Source: Rickettsiales bacterium (GTDB lineage Bacteria; Pseudomonadota; Alphaproteobacteria; Rickettsiales; Rickettsiaceae). From it: 5,036 bases of DNA. A program made the translations under genes and the position numbers. Below are positions 1-5,036 of the stretch, one piece after another (the stretch's first letter is position 1; each line of letters opens with the position of its first letter). The stretch covers positions 1-5,036 of the forward strand of contig CANNRM010000070.1 of the NCBI GenBank assembly GCA_947508155.1. Direction: 5' to 3'. Below the pieces are notes generated by a model. The model did no database searches and was not told the origin of the DNA. It saw only the letters and a program-made list of their open reading frames with translations.

Positions 1-58
1 CATTGGTAAATGTGTATGAGCTTATAGTATTTAATTGAGTTTGTAATTGTTGGGTCAT
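1..58 (-). CDS. Possible start of an unidentified minus-strand gene, cut by the left edge
   Basis: Reading the minus strand from an ATG at 58-56, the frame stays open to the window edge for 19 codons and would begin MTQQLQTQLNTISSYTFTN. The ATG lies 40 nt beyond the stop of the MFS transporter gene on the same strand, so it could be a third gene of that operon. No Shine-Dalgarno is visible upstream (the preceding bases are an A/T run), and 19 open codons can occur by chance in AT-rich DNA. I do not recognise the peptide and assign no function. The plus strand of this stretch has stops in all three frames. Confidence 0.27.
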   Translation of the reverse strand, partial: MTQQLQTQLNTISSYTFTN

Positions 59-98
59 AATATTTTTTGTACTATTATAGTATCTACGATTCTATATC

Positions 99-1352
99 CT
101 AAGTGCTTCCGGCTCTATTTTTGTAGAAGTATAGTGCAGATAAGCTGCAAACAGCACATGCAATTATATAATATGCAGCAGATGTTACTATACCTGTTTT
201 ATAGAATAATAAGTGTAGTACTAAAGGTGTTGTTCCGCCAAATAAGCTTACAGCCGTGTTATAAGACAAAGACAAGGCAGTATTACGAATGTTCGTTGGA
301 TAAAACTCTGCCTGCAGGGCTGGTTCGGCTCCTATATACATAGCGGCTAGGATGGATAATATAATTTGTGCAATCCATATACCTTCATTACTACCATGAG
401 CGAACATATCCATTATGCCGAATATTGATAGTATAATTAAAATGTTTAGAAATACATATATTTTTACTCTACCAAATTTGTCAGACAACCATCCAGAAAA
501 AAGTGTTACAATAGCCATAATTACATAGGAAATATTGACCATGTAATTGACGGTACCTACTGGTATATCCTTTTCCATATGTAAGTAATTGATTAGATAT
601 ATAGCTTGTAGGTAGAATATAACTGATCCTGTTGCGTTAATTAATATGGAGATCAGCATGTCAAACCAGTATTTTTTAAACACTATTTTCAAAGGTGATT
701 TTACGATCCCATCATGCGTTTTGATGCTTGTAAACATAGGTGTTTCTTGCGTGTGGCGCTTAATGTAAAGACCTGCATACATCACGAATATGCCAAGCAA
801 AAATGGAATTCTCCATCCCCAAGATTCAAAATCCTCTACAGATAATGACCATTGTGTCGCAGATGATACTAATGATCCAAGAAGTATTCCAACGCAGATG
901 CTAGACATAGGAATGCTACCAACGAACCCGCGATGTTTTGCTGGTGTATGTTCGATAATGAAAGACATAGATCCAGTGAGGGCGCCGCCCATAGAAAGCC
1001 CTTGAAGCATTCTGGCAAGAACCATTAATATAGTAGCCATGACTCCTATTGTGTCATATGTTGGCAATAGGCCTATTAAGGCAGTAGGAATAGCCATGCA
1101 CATAACTGAGGTGCTGAGAGCTGCTTTGCGTCCGAATTTGTCGCCAATAATGCCAAATACGATACCTCCGAGTGGTCTCATTAAATAACCTACTGCGAAC
1201 ACTGCGAATGTGTTTAGCATAGCAGCATTTATATCATCACTTGGAAAAAATTGTTTAGCCCATATGATTGCGAAATGTCCGAATAGAGTGTAGTCATACC
1301 ATTCAAAAATTCCAGCTATGCCGCTACTGAAGACTAATTTTGTTTTATTCAT
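99..1352 (-). CDS. MFS transporter, metabolite:H+ symporter (ProP-like) family
   Basis: This 417-residue inner-membrane protein is almost wholly hydrophobic helices, about 12 by eye. Family marks are visible: EWYDY in the first helix (residues 17-21), RPLGG at 59-63, the MFS loop motif GDKFGRK at 70-76 with its half-repeat GWLSDKFGR at 287-295, and RMLQGLSMGG at 114-123. These are typical of the metabolite:H+ symporter branch, which includes proline/betaine ProP, alpha-ketoglutarate KgtP and shikimate ShiA; Rickettsiales genomes often hold several ProP-like copies. The substrate cannot be told from sequence; an osmolyte or organic acid is the inference. Oddly, the acidic residue that usually follows GG in the 'GGE' motif is Ala124. 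The start ATG overlaps the stop of the upstream carrier gene (ATGA, 1352-1349). An AGGGG sits 12 nt before the ATG, so translational coupling is likely. It lacks the C-terminal coiled-coil extension of E. coli ProP. The TAG stop is at 101-99, with no obvious terminator after it. Confidence 0.9.
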   Translation of the reverse strand: MNKTKLVFSSGIAGIFEWYDYTLFGHFAIIWAKQFFPSDDINAAMLNTFAVFAVGYLMRPLGGIVFGIIGDKFGRKAALSTSVMCMAIPTALIGLLPTYDTIGVMATILMVLARMLQGLSMGGALTGSMSFIIEHTPAKHRGFVGSIPMSSICVGILLGSLVSSATQWSLSVEDFESWGWRIPFLLGIFVMYAGLYIKRHTQETPMFTSIKTHDGIVKSPLKIVFKKYWFDMLISILINATGSVIFYLQAIYLINYLHMEKDIPVGTVNYMVNISYVIMAIVTLFSGWLSDKFGRVKIYVFLNILIILSIFGIMDMFAHGSNEGIWIAQIILSILAAMYIGAEPALQAEFYPTNIRNTALSLSYNTAVSLFGGTTPLVLHLLFYKTGIVTSAAYYIIACAVCSLSALYFYKNRAGST

Positions 1353-2233
1353 TGCGTGTATTTACCCCTAGTTTTTTTATTTTTAGATTCAGACCATGCT
1401 ATAAAGAGCGTGGTGGGGATAAGAATCGCAACTCCGTAAATAGTACTTTGGTTAGGCATTTCTCCGAATACAAGATATGCAGCAGTGGCTGATAAGGCCA
1501 GTTCGAAATATCTATATGGAGCAACAGCTGTAGCATCTACTAAACTAAATGCTTTCAGTAAGAAGAATAAAATCAAATTTGCGCTACATCCTAAAATAAA
1601 CAATAGGCCTAATTGATGCATGCTTGGTTGGTGCCAATCGGCTAGTGCTGGCGCAAGAGCTAGTAGAGTTGTAACCATTGCTGAGTAAAAAAGCATACAA
1701 AGCATAGATTCTTTAACTACAAACTTTTTGTTTATTATGTCTAGTGACGCGAATGCAATTGCTGCAAATACAAATATTAAGGATTGGTAGTTGAAATCTG
1801 ATTCATGAACATGCAGAGTTAACATTAGGCCTACAAAGCCTATTATTGTTGCTACCCAGCGTTGCCATATAATCTTTTCGTCTAGAAAAAAATATGCGAA
1901 TACTAATACGAATAGTGGAACAGAAAAGCTGAGTGCAGTGGCTGTGCTTACTGGTACTACGCCTAATCCAAAAATCCATGATCCTATACCCAAGAATAAC
2001 AATACTCCTCTAAAAATTTGGACAAAAGGGTGGTGTGTCTTGATTGTCTCTATACCATAATATAATATAAAAGGTATGAGAGTTATGAAGCTAAAAAAAC
2101 ACCTTAAAAAGGTAACTTGCATAGCACCTAAATTAGTGCCAGTATATTTTGCTATTATGTCGTTTAGAGCGCTGCTGGCAAGACTCAGAACAAACCAGCC
2201 AATTCCTATTGCGTAGATTTTCATGTTACTCAT
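1349..2233 (-). CDS. sam: EamA/DMT-family transporter, probable S-adenosylmethionine importer
   Basis: About 295 residues with ten predicted membrane helices arranged as two EamA half-repeats (about residues 12-145 and 155-285 counted from the ATG at 2245). Stretches such as IGWFVLSLASSALND near the N-terminus, IIWQRW (125-130), LDIINKKFVVKESM (168-181), LILFFLLKAFSLVDATA (224-240) and APYRYFELALSA (242-253) closely resemble, from memory, the Rickettsia prowazekii transporter RP076, shown experimentally to import S-adenosylmethionine; this resemblance is the basis for the name. The likely role is uptake of host SAM across the inner membrane for methylation reactions. Start choice: an ATG at 2245-2243 has AAAGG directly touching it, too close to serve as its ribosome site, whereas the ATG at 2233-2231 (MSNMKIYA) has the same AAAGG 12 nt upstream and gives an N-terminus of the same length as the Rickettsia protein. 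It is the first gene of an operon with the MFS carrier (4-nt overlap). A general DMT exporter is the alternative. Confidence 0.88.
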   Translation of the reverse strand: MSNMKIYAIGIGWFVLSLASSALNDIIAKYTGTNLGAMQVTFLRCFFSFITLIPFILYYGIETIKTHHPFVQIFRGVLLFLGIGSWIFGLGVVPVSTATALSFSVPLFVLVFAYFFLDEKIIWQRWVATIIGFVGLMLTLHVHESDFNYQSLIFVFAAIAFASLDIINKKFVVKESMLCMLFYSAMVTTLLALAPALADWHQPSMHQLGLLFILGCSANLILFFLLKAFSLVDATAVAPYRYFELALSATAAYLVFGEMPNQSTIYGVAILIPTTLFIAWSESKNKKTRGKYTQ

Positions 2234-2301
2234 TATAAAATGCATCCTTTGTTGTATTTATAACACTCATGCAACATGCAAAAGCGCCGAAGATAATGTA
2301 A

Positions 2302-2330
2302 AGGATACATAATTTTATACAAACTGGCAA
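2302..2330 (-). promoter_or_regulatory. Candidate sigma-70 promoter for the transporter operon
   Basis: On the minus strand TTGCCA (2330-2325, five of six matches to the -35 consensus) is followed after exactly 17 nt by TATCCT (2307-2302, four of six). It lies in the divergent spacer and points towards the SAM-transporter gene, giving a leader of roughly 60 nt. A second -10-like hexamer, TATAAA at 2262-2257, has no convincing -35. AT-rich DNA yields such matches by chance. Confidence 0.3.
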
Positions 2331-2344
2331 CATATAAGTATATT
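2316..2344 (+). promoter_or_regulatory. Candidate sigma-70 promoter for the OmpW-like gene
   Basis: TATACA (2316-2321, four of six matches to the -35 consensus) and TATATT (2339-2344, five of six to the -10 consensus) are 17 nt apart and would give a leader of roughly 35-40 nt before the ATG at 2389. It overlaps the candidate minus-strand promoter, so the two divergent units might compete. The match is weak. Confidence 0.22.
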
Positions 2345-2388
2345 CTGGATACTAGATTCTATTAAAATTCAATTTATTAAGGTACAAA

Positions 2389-3117
2389 ATGAAAAAAATA
2401 CTAAATGCGTTAGCAATCGTTTGTTTGTCAACAACAGCATTTTCTGGTGGAGCATTAGCTGCTAAATCTGGTGATGATTATGATAGCAATTATTACAAAG
2501 AAGAAGGTAGCATAATATTCAAAGTGCGTGGTTCTGGTATTTTTACTAAAGGAAGTATGAAAGGCTTGCCTGCTCCAACAAGCACAAAAGGCAAGGCGTC
2601 TCCTTCGAAAGTAGGTAATTTAGTATCCAATGGATATGGTGTTGATGGAAGCACTACAGTGTTTTTTGCAAAGAATATAGCGGCAGAATTGGGTCTAGGG
2701 CTACAATTATATAAAACATCATCAGGGGCTCTGGGTGCTATAGGAAATAATTATAGTAATAATCCTGTATCCGCAAAGAAAAAGAATATTTATGCTGTTC
2801 CAGCATCATTGATGTTGCAATATCATATAGCACCTTTCGGTGCGATTAGACCTTATGTAGGTGCGGGATATCAATATACATGGATGCTTTCTAAAGCTTC
2901 TCAATTCAGCCTTAATAGCGCTCACGGATACGCTTTGCAAGCGGGTGTAGATTTTGCTTTGAGTGATGATACATTGATTTCATTCGATGTGAAGCGTTAT
3001 CAATTAGAGCCGAAAGTAAAGTTTAAGGATTCATTCCTTGGTGCTGGTAATGGTTTTACGTCGAAAGTGAAAATCAATCCGATTATTGTGTCACTAGGTA
3101 TGGGTTGGAAGTTCTAA
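2389..3117 (+). CDS. OmpW-family outer-membrane beta-barrel protein
   Basis: A 242-residue precursor. Residues 1-24 form a signal peptide: Lys2-Lys3, a hydrophobic core, then ALA followed by AKS, giving likely signal-peptidase I cleavage after Ala24. The mature part shows the OmpW pattern: an N-terminal strand (IIFKVRGSGIF, 42-52), FFAKNIAAELGLGLQ (92-106), the hallmark PFGAIRPYVGAGYQYTW (149-165), a GYALQAGVDFALSDD hairpin (180-194), and a final strand INPIIVSLGMGWKF (229-242) ending in the terminal Phe recognised by the BAM assembly machinery. Length fits OmpW (about 210-240). OmpW proteins are eight-stranded barrels thought to pass small or hydrophobic molecules; the substrate here is unknown. 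AAGG lies 6 nt before the ATG. Loop regions near residues 54-74 and 130-132 are lysine-rich. The gene is divergent from the transporter operon and is followed directly by a palindromic repeat. I see no sign of truncation. Confidence 0.88.
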   Translation: MKKILNALAIVCLSTTAFSGGALAAKSGDDYDSNYYKEEGSIIFKVRGSGIFTKGSMKGLPAPTSTKGKASPSKVGNLVSNGYGVDGSTTVFFAKNIAAELGLGLQLYKTSSGALGAIGNNYSNNPVSAKKKNIYAVPASLMLQYHIAPFGAIRPYVGAGYQYTWMLSKASQFSLNSAHGYALQAGVDFALSDDTLISFDVKRYQLEPKVKFKDSFLGAGNGFTSKVKINPIIVSLGMGWKF

Positions 3118-3244
3118 TACCATTGTCCGAAATTAACCGCGCAGGTGAATTTTATCATGGTCTCGCTGTCCTCACGTATTAAGTATACGCTGCGGGAGCT
3201 TGCCATTCAAAATTCATCTGAGCAATTTAATTTGGGACATGGTA
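3118..3244. repeat. 127-bp imperfect palindromic repeat with 36-nt arms (family A)
   Basis: The left arm (3118-3153, beginning TACCATTGTCCGAAATTAA) pairs with the right arm (3209-3244, ending TTAATTTGGGACATGGTA) as an imperfect inverted repeat; both arms are 36 nt. The centre is itself palindromic: CGTAT and ATACG flank a 5-nt loop near 3177-3191. The element begins on the base after the OmpW-gene stop codon. Its ends read TA...TA, as expected for, but not proof of, a non-autonomous element inserted at a TA dinucleotide. Elements of this look are dispersed in Rickettsiales genomes. A folded transcript could act as a 3' barrier for the porin mRNA, but no T-run follows directly, so it is not a standard intrinsic terminator. 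Confidence 0.8.
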
Positions 3245-3504
3245 TGATCATACTAATTTATCATTGTTCTATTTGTTTTTCGTCATCCTCGGATTTACGC
3301 AGTAAATTCGGGGATCTCGTGCAACGAAAGTAATATCGCTCGTATGTCATGAGATCCCCGAGCTTTGCTTCGCAGTCTCGAGGATGACGGATGCACTATT
3401 TTTCAATCTTTTTCAAAAAAATTAAATTAGGGTATTAGTGCTCAGCTAAACCTCATATATGTTCCTTCCATGGGCGCTCTGTCCATAAACGCACGGGAGG
3501 AACT
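3245..3504. other. Gene-free spacer and leader before the protease-capsid gene
   Basis: Apart from the family B repeat, this stretch holds an A/T-rich link (3245-3280, starting with the small palindrome TATGATCATA at 3243-3252) and about 115 nt of unique leader (3390-3504). I found no credible gene, tRNA or promoter with both boxes matching well; TATATG at 3456-3461 is a possible -10 without a clear -35. The open frame at 3145-3333 runs through both palindromes and is a by-product of the repeats. Nothing here resembles a portal or terminase gene, which would normally precede a prohead protease. Confidence 0.5.
3281..3389. repeat. 109-bp imperfect palindromic repeat (family B)
   Basis: CGTCATCCTCGGATTTACGC at the left (3281-3300) and the left-arm end CGGGGATCTCG (3309-3319) are mirrored on the right by GAGATCCCCG (3351-3360) and CTCGAGGATGACG (3377-3389). 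The middle of each arm has diverged (TTTACGCAGTAAATT against the complement of AGCTTTGCTTCGCAGT). The loop is about 30 nt (3320-3350). It shares no sequence with the repeats at 3118 or 4957. GTCATCCTCG...GGGGATCTC hairpins of this kind recur as intergenic palindromes in Rickettsiales-type genomes. It is more GC-rich than its surroundings. A weak T-rich stretch follows (3398-3417) but not at the stem base. Confidence 0.8.
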
Positions 3505-3507
3505 ATG
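3496..3507 (+). promoter_or_regulatory. Strong ribosome binding site of the protease-capsid gene
   Basis: GGAGG at 3496-3500 (within CGGGAGGAAC) lies 4 nt before the ATG at 3505. It is the closest match to the anti-Shine-Dalgarno sequence in the window and fixes the start MQYKNYNLSF. It suggests the gene is, or recently was, well translated. Confidence 0.8.
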
Positions 3508-4953
3508 CAATATAAAAACTACAATCTCAGTTTCGAAGTGAAATCACAGCAGGAAGATAATTTGCATGTTGCAGGTTATGCGAGTGTTTTTAATGTCGAA
3601 GATGGAGCTGGGGATATTGTTATGCCTGGGGCTTTTAAAGATGCTATTTTATCGAAGAAAATCAAACTTCTTTGGCAGCATAAACAAGAAGTTCCAATAG
3701 GTGTGATTGAGAAAATATATGAAGATGAAAAAGGTCTTTATATAGCGGCGACGATCAATGGCACAACCTTGGCTGGTAAAGATGCAAAATCTTTAATAGA
3801 GCAGGGTGCTGTCAATGGCTTTAGCATTGGATTTCTAGTCTTGGAATCTCATTTAAATGACAATGGAAATCAAGTTATCACAAAAGCGGATTTATGGGAA
3901 GTAAGTGTAGTTACTTTTCCATGTAATAGGCATGCTGTGATTGATGAAGTTAAAATAACAAAACAACAGGGGAATATTATGACAACAGAAGCAATTGATA
4001 TGCAAACAATTATGACAAGACCAGATTTTTCAAGCGATGTAGCAATGGATAAAAAATTCGCTACATTTTTGCGTAGTGGGCATATGGATCTTGAGACAAA
4101 AGCTTTGACTACAAATGCGAATGAAGATGGTGGATTTATGTTGCGTCCTGATCTTGAGCAAAAGATTGTGACTGGTATAAAAGCTCGTTCTCCTATGCGT
4201 CAATTGGCATCTGTAGAAACAATTTCGACTAATGCTCTGGATATTCTTATTGAGCGCAATAGATTCGTTTCAAATTGGGTTGCAGATGCAGCTGTAAGAG
4301 CTGATACGGAAAATGCTCAAGTGACACAAAAACGTATTTCAGTTCATGAGCTTTATGCTCAACCAAAGGCAACACAGAGATTGCTAGATGATGGTGCAAT
4401 TAATATTGAAAATTGGATTTCAGAGAGGTTGGAGGATAGTTTTGCTCGTCTTGAAAATACTAGTTTTATTTCTGGTGATGGGGATAATAAACCAACTGGT
4501 ATCTTGCATTATGGAAATGATGTTATAAGAAGAATTGATGTGGCAGATGCTGGTGCAATTACAATAGCGGATATTCAGGGATTGATGAATTCATTGGATG
4601 AATATTATTTGCCAAATGCAAGCTTCTTGATGCATCGTACAACACTAGCTCAGATACAGAATTTGCGTGATGATAATGGTCGTTTTTTATGGCAAGCATC
4701 ATTGAGTGAAAAAGCTCCTGGTACATTATTTGGAATTCCCGTTATATGCAGTTCTGATATGCCAGATTTCCGTGCTGATAATTTGGGTGTGATTTTGGGT
4801 GATTTCAAAGCTGGATATAAGATTGTGGATAGAGTGGGGATTCATTCCATGAGAGATCAATATACAGAGAAGCCATTTGTGAAGTTTTATACTGTGAAAA
4901 GAGTTGGTGGTGATGTTGTGGATGCGGGTGCGATTAGAGTTCTGAAGGTTTAG
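3505..4953 (+). CDS. HK97-type prohead protease fused to major capsid protein (GTA- or phage-derived)
   Basis: A 482-residue protein made of two normally separate head-assembly proteins. Residues 1 to about 150 are an HK97-family prohead protease (S78/U35): AGYASVFN (23-30), DIVMPGAF (37-44), candidate catalytic His59 in LWQHK, Ser107 in NGFSIGF and Glu132 in WEVSVVTFP. It would trim capsid precursors inside the immature shell. Residues 159-482 are an HK97-fold major capsid protein: TNANEDGGFMLRPDLEQKI (203-221), ELYAQPKAT (282-290), FISGDGDNKPTGIL (321-334) and the C-terminal GDFKAGYKIVDR (432-443) followed by RDQYTEKPFVKFYTVKRVGG (450-469). The capsid end resembles, from memory, the capsid of the Rhodobacter-type gene transfer agent. 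The join falls at ITKQQGNIM (151-159), where a ribosome site and ATG mark an internal start. The segment before the presumed capsid core is only about 40 residues, against roughly 100 in HK97. No other head gene is in view. The frame is intact and all three candidate catalytic residues are present, so decay is not evident. A prophage remnant is the alternative to a GTA locus. Confidence 0.9.
   Translation: MQYKNYNLSFEVKSQQEDNLHVAGYASVFNVEDGAGDIVMPGAFKDAILSKKIKLLWQHKQEVPIGVIEKIYEDEKGLYIAATINGTTLAGKDAKSLIEQGAVNGFSIGFLVLESHLNDNGNQVITKADLWEVSVVTFPCNRHAVIDEVKITKQQGNIMTTEAIDMQTIMTRPDFSSDVAMDKKFATFLRSGHMDLETKALTTNANEDGGFMLRPDLEQKIVTGIKARSPMRQLASVETISTNALDILIERNRFVSNWVADAAVRADTENAQVTQKRISVHELYAQPKATQRLLDDGAINIENWISERLEDSFARLENTSFISGDGDNKPTGILHYGNDVIRRIDVADAGAITIADIQGLMNSLDEYYLPNASFLMHRTTLAQIQNLRDDNGRFLWQASLSEKAPGTLFGIPVICSSDMPDFRADNLGVILGDFKAGYKIVDRVGIHSMRDQYTEKPFVKFYTVKRVGGDVVDAGAIRVLKV
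3968..3981 (+). promoter_or_regulatory. Internal ribosome site and in-frame start of the capsid part (product 3979-4953)
   Basis: AGGGGA at 3968-3973 is followed after 5 nt by an in-frame ATG at 3979 (codon 159 of the fusion). It lies exactly at the boundary between protease and capsid, where a separate capsid gene starts in typical phage and GTA clusters. Initiation here would yield a 324-residue free capsid beginning MTTEAIDMQTIM. I infer a dual-product gene; the site may instead be the relic of an ancestral separate start that was kept after loss of the protease stop codon. Confidence 0.6.
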
Positions 4954-4956
4954 TCT

Positions 4957-5036
4957 TGACGTCATTGCGAGGAGGACAAAGTCCGACGTGGCAATCTCGC
5001 TTTAATAATAGGGAGATTGCCACGTCGCTTCGCTCC
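4957..5036. repeat. Palindromic repeat (family C), cut by the right edge
   Basis: GACGTGGCAATCTC (4985-4998) and GAGATTGCCACGTC (5013-5026) are a perfect 14-bp inverted repeat around a 14-nt A/T-rich loop. The outer left arm reads GACGTCATTGCGAGGAGGAC (4958-4977). The right arm continues GCTTCGCTCC to the window edge and would be expected to finish as TCGCAATGACG just outside. This 'GTCATTGCGAGGAG...GTGGCAATCTC' hairpin is a dispersed intergenic palindrome known from Rickettsia and other bacteria. It begins three or four bases after the stop of the protease-capsid gene and could fold at the end of its mRNA; no T-run is seen within the window. Confidence 0.82.

Noticed and set aside
66..84. 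TACTATTATAGTA palindrome after the MFS carrier considered as a terminator
   Set aside because: The arms meet with a single-base centre, so no workable hairpin loop forms, it is AT-only in strength, and no T-run follows on the minus strand.
47..343. 98-codon plus-strand open frame
   Set aside because: Lies antisense to the C-terminal part of the MFS carrier gene, with no ribosome site and an improbable Cys/Tyr/Leu-rich composition.
790..1005. 71-codon plus-strand open frame
   Set aside because: Antisense to the well-supported MFS carrier; no ribosome site and no recognisable features.
1065..1840. AGGCCT recurring at several places in the two carrier genes
   Set aside because: Each lies in Gly-Leu codon contexts of helices with no regular spacing; best explained by protein composition.
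3145..3333. 62-codon plus-strand open frame between the porin and capsid genes
   Set aside because: Runs through two palindromic repeats and has no Shine-Dalgarno. Palindromic elements can enter coding frames in Rickettsia, but there is no host gene here.
3118..3389. Pair of palindromes considered as a CRISPR array or an attachment site
   Set aside because: The two units share no sequence and there are no regular spacers, no direct repeats, and no integrase or tRNA nearby.
3281..3420. Family B hairpin plus T-rich stretch considered as an intrinsic terminator
   Set aside because: The T-rich bases start about 8 nt after the stem and are interrupted; the stem is far longer than a normal terminator and belongs to a repeat.
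4726..4965. 79-codon minus-strand open frame under the capsid gene
   Set aside because: Antisense to the conserved capsid C-terminus; composition (His, Ile, Asn rich) reflects the opposite strand.

Overview
The window is AT-rich DNA with short intergenic palindromic repeats. Its best-recognised gene is a close match to the S-adenosylmethionine importer of Rickettsia. Together with a ProP-like MFS carrier, a small OmpW-type porin and a capsid gene resembling the alphaproteobacterial gene transfer agent (GTA) type, this points to an obligate intracellular alphaproteobacterium, most likely Rickettsiales or a related endosymbiont. The taxonomic placement is inferred from remembered family features; no search was run.

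Layout. Bases 1-58 may hold the start of a further minus-strand gene that runs off the left edge. Bases 99-2245 carry two minus-strand membrane carriers: a SAM transporter-like EamA/DMT protein (upstream) and a metabolite:H+ symporter-type MFS protein (downstream), joined by an ATGA stop/start overlap and so probably one operon. A 143-155 bp divergent spacer separates them from a plus-strand OmpW-family outer-membrane barrel (2389-3117). Bases 3118-3504 hold no credible gene but two unrelated long imperfect palindromes (3118-3244 and 3281-3389), followed by the leader and strong Shine-Dalgarno of the next gene. Bases 3505-4953 encode a single 482-residue protein in which an HK97-type prohead protease is fused in frame to an HK97-fold major capsid protein. 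A third palindromic repeat family starts just after its stop and is cut by the right edge.

How it fits together. The carriers and the porin suit a host-dependent bacterium: the SAM transporter imports a cofactor, the MFS carrier probably takes up an osmolyte or organic acid, and the OmpW barrel offers an outer-membrane route for small or hydrophobic solutes. They do not form one pathway. The capsid gene is the outlier: a head gene standing alone between repeats, with no portal, terminase or connector gene in view, yet with an intact frame and intact candidate catalytic residues. A good Shine-Dalgarno and an ATG lie inside it exactly where the capsid part begins, so the gene may yield both a protease-capsid fusion and a free capsid protein. 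The capsid part also has an unusually short N-terminal (delta/scaffold) segment. These are the most interesting points in the window.
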